This document shows, piece after piece, positions 22,783 through 30,000 of a DNA stretch of 30,000 bases. The translations under genes were made by a program, and so were the position numbers. The stretch spans positions 9,780,038-9,810,037 of the forward strand of contig CM022667.1 in the NCBI GenBank assembly GCA_012295275.1, written 5' to 3'. The notes under the pieces were generated by a model that saw nothing but the letters and a program-made list of their open reading frames with translations, did not search any database and had not been told where the DNA came from. How positions within the stretch are numbered: the first letter of the stretch is position 1; each line of letters opens with the position of its first letter. Source of the stretch: Chrysomallon squamiferum. Lineage: Eukaryota; Mollusca; Gastropoda; Neomphalida; Peltospiridae.

Positions 22783-23097
22783 TAATTGTTGTCGTTGTCG
22801 TCGTCGTCGTTATTATTTTTGTTATTGTTGTCGTTGTCGTTGTCGTCATTATTAATAGCACATCGTTGTAGTTCAGCTGGATAAATGAATGTAGTAGTAC
22901 TCTGAACTGTCAAATAACGAAATTCTCCGAAATATTCCGAACAGCCAAATTACGCCAACAGTAGAATTACGTCATCAAGAAAAGCGGACTAGACAGCGAT
23001 CGATTTTAACACTTTTTTAAAGCAAATTTTCTATTATTAGTAGTAGTAGTAGTAGTTGTAGTAGTAGTAGTGGTGTAATAGTAGCAGTTATAGTAAT
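22783..23097. repeat. (GTC)/(GTT) and (GTA) triplet arrays
   Basis: GTC/GTT/ATT triplets at 22783-22855 and GTA/GTG triplets at 23037-23097, separated by about 180 bp of unique sequence with no gene evidence. Confidence 0.9.
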
Positions 23098-23151
23098 AAA
23101 TGTGCACGCATACAGACATATATATATATATACATATTAACACATATACAA

Positions 23152-23164
23152 ACACACACACACA

Positions 23165-23238
<74 letters not shown>
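23152..23238. repeat. (CA)n(CT)n compound microsatellite
   Basis: A short CA run switches directly to a 72-bp pure CT array, the same CA-CT junction class as at 17951. Confidence 0.98.
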
Positions 23239-23242
<4 letters not shown>

Positions 23243-24187
23243 GACAAACAGACAAGTGTCTAAGACAACAGATAGTAATATCTTTAGGGGATTCTGCAAT
23301 AAAGTACATGTTGCCTTGGTTACAGATGGAGATATATTCTATCCCGTTATTACAGACTATTTTCTTACCGAATCCGTTTACGGAAATGAAAATAGTTTTG
23401 TTCTGCTGCTGAAAGGATTCCTCTGCAGACGAGTTTAATGATATAATGTACTGTAATGATTCGATTATCACTGCCCAAGCAGATTTCTCCAACCCTCGTT
23501 ATTGTCTTTATACTGCGTTTTCTTTTCTTTTCTTTTCTTATTATGCTCGTTTTTTTTCTTTTACATTTAGTTTCATATTTGTCGTGTTTTTATGGGTGTT
23601 TGTGATATAATTCCTGATTTTAGTCTAAGTCAGCTAAAATAATTTGTTGCTTTTTTTTTATGGTTCATTCAGTGGCAGCCTGTTTTAAAAGAATAAGAGA
23701 ATTAATTTTTGCACTTCTTAGTATACACACAAGCACAGAAACACACACAAGCACACACACACACACACACTGATTGTATATTTACAAAAATAAATATGGA
23801 CACACACAAACACTCAAAATCAGACACCATATATACATTTGGATACACACACACATATATATACATACAACATACAGCCCATATACATACGGGATGCATA
23901 CATACATACATACATACACAAAAACACATAAAATACACACATTGTATTATGTAAAAAAGCAGGTATCATAATTATAGCAGTAGCTGTTACAGGAAATTGA
24001 AATATGAATAATTCTCAATGCATCTTCAAACCCAACAGTCTCAGATCTTATGTCTGGCATATGGTATGTGTGAAGCTTGTTTTTCCCTCACTTTAACTAA
24101 ACAGGGAAGGTGAAATTAAATATCCGAGTATGATAAGCGCATGTTTGTGTTTCCAAACATAAATAAATTCTAAGTTGTCGTTATTAT
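23239..24187. other. Ordinary DNA then CACA/CATA-rich sequence, no supported gene
   Basis: At 23239-23492 both strands are open (plus about 66 codons, minus about 84) in ordinary-complexity sequence, with no recognisable domain. At 23728-23945 there are imperfect CACA and CATA repeats. A near X-box GTTGCCTTGGTTAC is at about 23310. Confidence 0.45.
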
Positions 24188-24231
24188 CAAATAATAATAA
24201 TAATGATGATGATAATAATAAGAACAGTAAC

Positions 24232-24267
<36 letters not shown>

Positions 24268-24341
24268 CATAATAATAATAATAATAATAAAAATTAAATA
24301 AATAAATAAATGAATAAATAAATTAAATAATAATAATAATG

Positions 24342-24382
<41 letters not shown>

Positions 24383-24410
24383 AATAAATAAATAAATAAA
24401 TTAAATAAAT
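24188..24410. repeat. (TAA)n / (TAAA)n interrupted array, 220 bp
   Basis: Alternating blocks of TAA and TAAA with GAT interruptions. Triplet and tetranucleotide blocks recur twice in the same order (TAA then TAAA), hinting at a block duplication. Confidence 0.95.
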
Positions 24411-24731
24411 GGTTGTAGTTGATGTTGGTTTTTAGCTGTTAGTGTCTAAATGTACAACAGTAACTGTCTGTATTTCTGTAATTATGTATGTTTTCGTGTG
24501 TTAATGCGCATTTTGATGTTTTTTAAATCCTTATTCTTAAATAAAAATGAAATTAAACTAATCTAATTTGTTCTTGACAAAAATTCAAAACTCGTTTAAT
24601 ACCTTTGCTCCAAAATCTAATTCCTTCTTTTAAAGAATTTTTGAAGTATTATGAAACCATTGAAATACATACAAGATCAAGGATCATAATTTTATGAAAC
24701 CTTTGGTGAAAACAAAACAAGAAAATACGTT
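24411..24731. other. Unique AT-rich DNA, no gene seen
   Basis: Stops in all frames; no repeat or motif of note. Confidence 0.5.
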
Positions 24732-25160
24732 ATAGAAAAAGAAGAAAAAAAGGAAATAAGATAAGAAATAAAAGAGAAAACCACCAAAAAGATGGAATAA
24801 AAGAAAAAAGAGAGAAAGAAAAATAATGAAGAAGAAAGAAAAGGTGAGAAAGAAAAAAATAGAATATAAGAAAACGAGGGTTAAGAAAAAAGATTAAAAA
24901 ATTAAGAAAGAAAGAAAAAGAAAATTAAGAATGAAAGAAAAAAGAAGAAAAAGGAAGTAGCAAAGAAATAAGGTAAGACTTTAAGAATTAAGACATAAAT
25001 AACGAAGGAATAGAATAGACAGAAAAAAATATATAATATAAGAAAAAAGTGAACGAAACACTAAAAAGGTATAATAATGAAAAAAAAAAAATTATAAAAA
25101 TAATAATAAAATAAAAATAACTAACTAAATAAAGGAATTATTATAGAAAAAAAAAATTAA
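24732..25160. repeat. Purine-strand (A/G) tract, about 430 bp
   Basis: The plus strand is almost only A and G with scattered T. C is nearly absent between 24798 and 24960 (one clear CG near 24874). GAAA and AAGA units dominate without a fixed period. It is not an ORF. Extreme strand asymmetry like this can form triplex or R-loop structures. Confidence 0.85.
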
Positions 25161-25224
25161 AAGATCAAATATCATTTCTACAATAAAACAAATTCAGTGT
25201 AGTTTATTCTTATCTAAATAATAA

Positions 25225-25262
25225 TAACGACAACGACAACAACAACAACAACAACAACAACA
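25225..25262. repeat. (CAA)n with CGA variants
   Basis: AACGAC units followed by a pure CAA array. Confidence 0.93.
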
Positions 25263-25285
25263 CTAACATTAATAATAATAAATCG

Positions 25286-25665
25286 GTGAGTGACATTTAC
25301 TCTAAAACACGCGCCAGTTTCAAAATATTCACGAAAATAAACTATTATTGTCTCGGAGTCACGCATCGCTATTTTCGCGTACAATTAATTATTCAGTATT
25401 TTCCTGACTTTCCACCAGTCTCTGATTCAATCTTGGTCACCCATCCCCGTTTCTCTTTCTCCGTCTCATCAGTTCTGTACCACAGATGCGTTTGATGAAA
25501 TATAACCCAAACGAAAGCTAGTCATCGAGTTCAAATAAACATCTGCACGGTTACGGATTTATAGCCAGTGGCTGTTTGATAATTGATTGTGTTTGCAGTA
25601 TGTAAGTTCGCCAAGTCAAGTACAGTTTATTTTTTATTGTTTGGCTTTGGTTGAACTGTCTGATT
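25286..25665. other. Ordinary-complexity island, no supported exon
   Basis: A plus frame from ATG 25286 (69 codons) has varied composition but no family resemblance. At about 25590-25610, TGTTTGCAG is followed four bases later by GTAAGT, an acceptor and a donor nearly back to back. Confidence 0.3.
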
Positions 25666-25680
25666 CTCTCTCTCTCTCTG

Positions 25681-25683
<3 letters not shown>

Positions 25684-25730
<47 letters not shown>

Positions 25731-25862
25731 ATATTATACGTATATCATATATAAATGCATACATACACAAACATACGTACATACATATATACATAAATAC
25801 ATACAGACACACACACATCCATACCGTTCAAACAAACACACATATATACATACATACATACA
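25684..25862. repeat. (TA)n then CATA-type repeat
   Basis: Pure TA at 25684-25727, then imperfect ATAC/ACAC/ACAT units to 25862. The string TTTTATATTATACGTAT occurs at both 25727 and 25887, bracketing the CATA region as a 17-bp direct repeat. Confidence 0.9.
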
Positions 25863-26537
25863 CCGAAAAATAGTAATAAAAATAACTTTTATATTATACG
25901 TATCAACTGCCGTTACAACAGTGGACTATTAGCGTATTAAATAACGTTACAACAAAAGTGGATTATTTCGTGACCTACGAGACCATGTTGTAACGTATTA
26001 CGTGGACGTACTAGAAATGTAACTGTACGAGTCGCCGTTAAAACAAATTCCTCTGAGATGGCAGATATGGGCTTCCGTACAAAACGAAGCCCTGTTAGGA
26101 AAATCAAGATTAATATTATCATGCAATTCCTCTGAGAGAAATATTCCTTTTTGTCTTGTACTCGGGTTTTCTAGAATACAAAACGTCTTTGTTTTATTTC
26201 TTTCTACGTCTTTTCTTTTCTTAGTGCGTTCCTTTCTTCTTCTTTATTTCTGTTTTTTTTTTCTTTTTTTCTGAACTATTGTAATGACAATGTAATGGAT
26301 TTTTGTTTTCAGCAGTCATTTTCAATCAATAAAGTGTCGTCAGTCTAGTAACATTTAGAAAATAACTAGCAAAGAAAAGAAATTATAACAAAAAAATTAC
26401 TATAGAAAAAAAGAAAGAAAACAAAAACAAACCCAAATAGACTGTTCTCGACAAAACAAAACTTTGATATATGTAAAAAGCAACATCATACGTAACCATG
26501 ACAATTATAATGATGATTACGACGACAACGACGATAA
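25863..26537. other. Unique DNA with short direct repeats
   Basis: CGTTACAACA followed by GTGGA(C/T)TATT recurs at about 25911 and 25944, and the inverse GTTGTAACG follows at about 25987. AATTCCTCTGAGA occurs at about 26045 and 26125. At 26140-26272 the plus strand is pyrimidine-rich. No supported exon. Confidence 0.5.
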
Positions 26538-26559
26538 ATAATAATAATAATAATAATAA

Positions 26560-26590
<31 letters not shown>

Positions 26591-26629
26591 AAGAAGAAGA
26601 AGAAGAAGAAGAAGAAGAAGAAGAAGAAA
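26538..26629. repeat. (TAA)n switching to (GAA)n, about 23 GAA units
   Basis: Pure TAA changes at about 26561 to a pure GAA/AAG array of about 69 bp. Long GAA tracts are known to form triplex DNA. Confidence 0.97.
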
Positions 26630-28158
26630 TATTAAAAAAACAACAAATGATGAATACTAATAATAGCTGTAAATCTAAATAATAACTGTATATCTGTTTG
26701 CACGTATGTCTTTGTGCGTAAGCGTGTATGTATGTCTGTGTCTATTAGTGGACGTATAGCGTACGTACTTTTAGTTGAGTCAACAGACAGTTCATTTTGA
26801 AAGTATTTTTCACAGTAAACAATACAACAAACGCATCATGCTCACTAAGGACTAATTATCTTGGTTAACACGTAGATGACAAACGCACAACAGACCCAAC
26901 AAGGAGATCCTTGTAGAATTTTAATTATTGAAATGCCGATCAGAGGCTATTGTTAAAAATACAACAAAAAAACACCAAAACAAACAACAAAAAACAAAAA
27001 ACGACTAGAATACACATCTTAGTTAATAATTCATCGACTGCTATATCAAAGAGATGGGTTAATAGTACAAAAGTGATACAGAAAGAAGGATTCAGAAACG
27101 ATGTTGATGATGATGATGATGAGATGATGGTAATGATGAACAGGGAGGAAGAGCAGACAGTAATGTTATTGTATATTCAGTGATTGTGGTTCAAGTTTTC
27201 CTTTTGTTATGAAAATTAATAAACATACTAATTATTTTCTTCTTCTCAGATGGTGTTAGCTGAATCAGTGCACAGATAGTTATGGATATGTCGTGTGTGT
27301 GCGTATGTGCGTAAGTGCGTGCGTGTTTGCCAGTATGGATACTAACAAACACAATTTATCGCAATTTAAAATTCACACTGCATATATAAAAAAAAAATAA
27401 CCCAGACAATTAATCTGATTCATTTTCCAGCACTACATAACTGCGATGTGTTTTCATTTCTGTTAAAGCATAGAATTCGTGGCAGTCTAACATTATTACG
27501 TACCATACTGTTCATTTCTTTTCAAGGGATCGCTATCAAAATGTCACACACGGAACTCCTGCCAGCAATTATAATGATATATTTGAAAAAAAACCTTTAA
27601 ATAAAGTAACGAATTATGCAACAGCACAGCACATAATAGACTTAAAAAAATTAAAATAAGAGTGAAATGAGATCTTGTTTATAAGCTTCACAGAAAGATA
27701 GATAGATATATATATATATTTTTATTTTTGTACTTTGGTCTTTTTTTGTCTGTTTGTCTGTGTTATCTCTGTGCCACTTGCTGTGAACAGGAGAGAACTT
27801 TAAAAGAAGACGAGAACAAAACTTTTTTTTATCAAACGTTATCAACAAATCGGGACTCGTTGCTATATGGTGGAAAAACAAAACACAACAAGAATAAACC
27901 AGCGATAACGAGAAATAATTGAGAAAAAAAACACATTTTGCAAAGAGTTTTATCAATATTCATGTATAACTGAAGTTGTAAACATTATTTTTTTTATGTT
28001 TGTTTGGAGGGGTCCAGGTTGTAATTTCTTTTTTTCTATCTTGTAATTGAATGAAATGTATAATTATACAGGAATATGATTCGGGGAAGATTGATGTACG
28101 AAAATAAAAAGTGAAAATGACAGAAATAATGTTTTAAACAAGGAAAGAAGTAAAGAAA

Positions 28159-28161
<3 letters not shown>
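26630..28161. other. Unique AT-rich DNA, no gene seen
   Basis: Only short repeats: GAT at 27103-27132, TG/CG alternation at 27293-27330 and a GATA/TA run at 27697-27720. No reading frame here has splice or homology support. Confidence 0.55.

Positions 28162-28238
<77 letters not shown>
28162..28238. repeat. (GA)n microsatellite, 77 bp
   Basis: Pure GA array. Confidence 0.98.
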
Positions 28239-29494
<1,256 letters not shown>

Positions 29495-29534
29495 TATCTA
29501 TCTATGTCTCTATCTATCTATCTATCTATCTATA

Positions 29535-29585
<51 letters not shown>

Positions 29586-29675
29586 GTGTGAGTCTCTGTC
29601 TATTTATTTCTCTATCTCTCTGTCTATCCTTGTCTCAGTTTCTCTCTCTCTCTCTCTTTATCTGTCTATCTGCCT
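29495..29675. repeat. (TATC)n grading into TC/TGTC-rich sequence
   Basis: Nearly pure TATC to 29585, then imperfect CTGT, TATT and TC units to about 29675. Confidence 0.95.
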
Positions 29676-29822
29676 ATTTGTTTATTTCATATCATCATTT
29701 TAATTACTATTAATTATTGTTGATTATTTGTACTGCTACTACATCTACTACTAGTGCTACTAGTTATCATCATTATGATCGTAATCATCATTTTAGGATT
29801 GGACAAACACAGAAATGGTGAA

Positions 29823-29854
29823 TATAAAATCTATAAACCATACATATCTCACTG
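29823..29854 (+). promoter_or_regulatory. Candidate core promoter: TATA box plus initiator
   Basis: TATAAAA at 29823-29829 is followed by TCACTG at 29849-29854, an initiator-like sequence whose A (29851) lies 28 bp from the first T of the TATA box, the normal TATA-to-start distance. A start there would give a 5' leader of about 71 nt before the ATG at 29922. The three signals agree in order and spacing, but each is common by chance in AT-rich DNA. Confidence 0.35.
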
Positions 29855-29921
29855 ACAAAAAAAGAGAAGCTATTTTCAACTCGATACAAGCTATTTTAGC
29901 GAATCTGGTCTGTCTTTTAAC

Positions 29922-30000
29922 ATGTTCCGTCTGTTGAACAAAGCATCCAGCAACCTCATCTATCGAATTCGGCTTCAGAAACTTTACAGATGTTCGACAA
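29922..30000 (+). CDS. 5' end of a possible nuclear-encoded mitochondrial protein (runs off the edge)
   Basis: ATG at 29922, in the favourable context AACATG (A at -3), opens a frame still open at the right edge: 26 whole codons. The peptide begins MFRLLNKASSNLIYRIRLQ and ends LYRCST. It has six basic and no acidic residues, many serines and hydrophobics, and an amphipathic spacing of R/K. This is the classic make-up of a mitochondrial matrix-targeting presequence, with arginine near the end (YRCS) as seen before processing sites. Codons include many C/G-ending ones (TTC, CTG, AAC, CTC, ATC), unlike the flanks. The frame is open upstream only to a TGA near 29852. A possible acceptor AG at 29899 would give an alternative internal-exon model. 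The mature protein cannot be identified from what is visible. Confidence 0.42.
   Translation, partial: MFRLLNKASSNLIYRIRLQKLYRCST

Noticed and set aside
23088-23492. Opposed ORFs, about 84 unique codons on minus and about 66 on plus
   Set aside because: No splice or promoter support and no family resemblance. Several frames of this length are expected by chance in 30 kb of AT-rich DNA, and both strands being open favours chance.
24060-24110. EGKTSF on the minus strand as a possible P-loop
   Set aside because: A stop codon lies two codons upstream and another soon after, without credible splice sites.
25380-25420. GGKSGKY on the minus strand as a possible P-loop
   Set aside because: A stop follows three codons later, with no upstream glycine at the right spacing and no donor.

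Overview
This is a 30 kb piece of metazoan nuclear DNA: AT-rich, gene-poor and extraordinarily rich in simple repeats. Nothing in it looks bacterial, viral or organellar. I recognise no rRNA, tRNA, CRISPR array, or transposase or reverse-transcriptase domain. The mix of long pure (TC)n, (TAA)n, (TATC)n, (GT)n and GAA/GAT/GTA triplet tracts with exon-sized coding islands resembles lophotrochozoan, especially molluscan (possibly cephalopod), intron or intergenic sequence. That taxonomic guess is an inference with low confidence.

Layout. 1-3.1 kb: AT-rich DNA with two small tandem repeats and a 628-bp segment bounded by imperfect 25-bp inverted repeats. About 3.9 kb: the best coding evidence, an 83-bp minus-strand exon with good splice sites, whose product resembles the switch region of RGK-type (Rad/Gem/Rem) small GTPases. 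6.1-7.4 kb: two CpG-rich islands, one holding a possible N-terminal minus-strand exon, followed by a degenerate 33-bp minisatellite. 7.8-16.5 kb: microsatellites, a frameshifted coding-like remnant (11.4-11.6 kb) and a motif-rich island (12.1-12.4 kb). 16.5-18.2 kb: a young, about 96% identical inverted duplication whose arms both end in a GT/CA microsatellite. 18.4-26.6 kb: minisatellites, five islands of ordinary-complexity sequence (one with a possible 62-bp exon), and a 430-bp purine strand. 29.8-30 kb: a TATA box, an initiator and an ATG that opens a mitochondrial-presequence-like reading frame running off the right edge.

Most of the long open frames are artefacts of (TC)n, (GT)n, (GAA)n and pyrimidine-rich tracts, which lack stop codons. 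They encode LSLS, RERE, CVCV, poly-K, poly-Y or similar and were not annotated as genes. In DNA this AT-rich, ORFs of 40-80 codons arise by chance, so the exon candidates rest on splice signals, codon character or family resemblance rather than length.

No operon or pathway can be inferred. I do not see a new enzymatic system. The most noteworthy signals are five copies of the bZIP palindrome TGACGTCA, the inverted duplication, the RGK-like exon, the right-edge promoter plus presequence, and several minisatellites hidden among the microsatellites.
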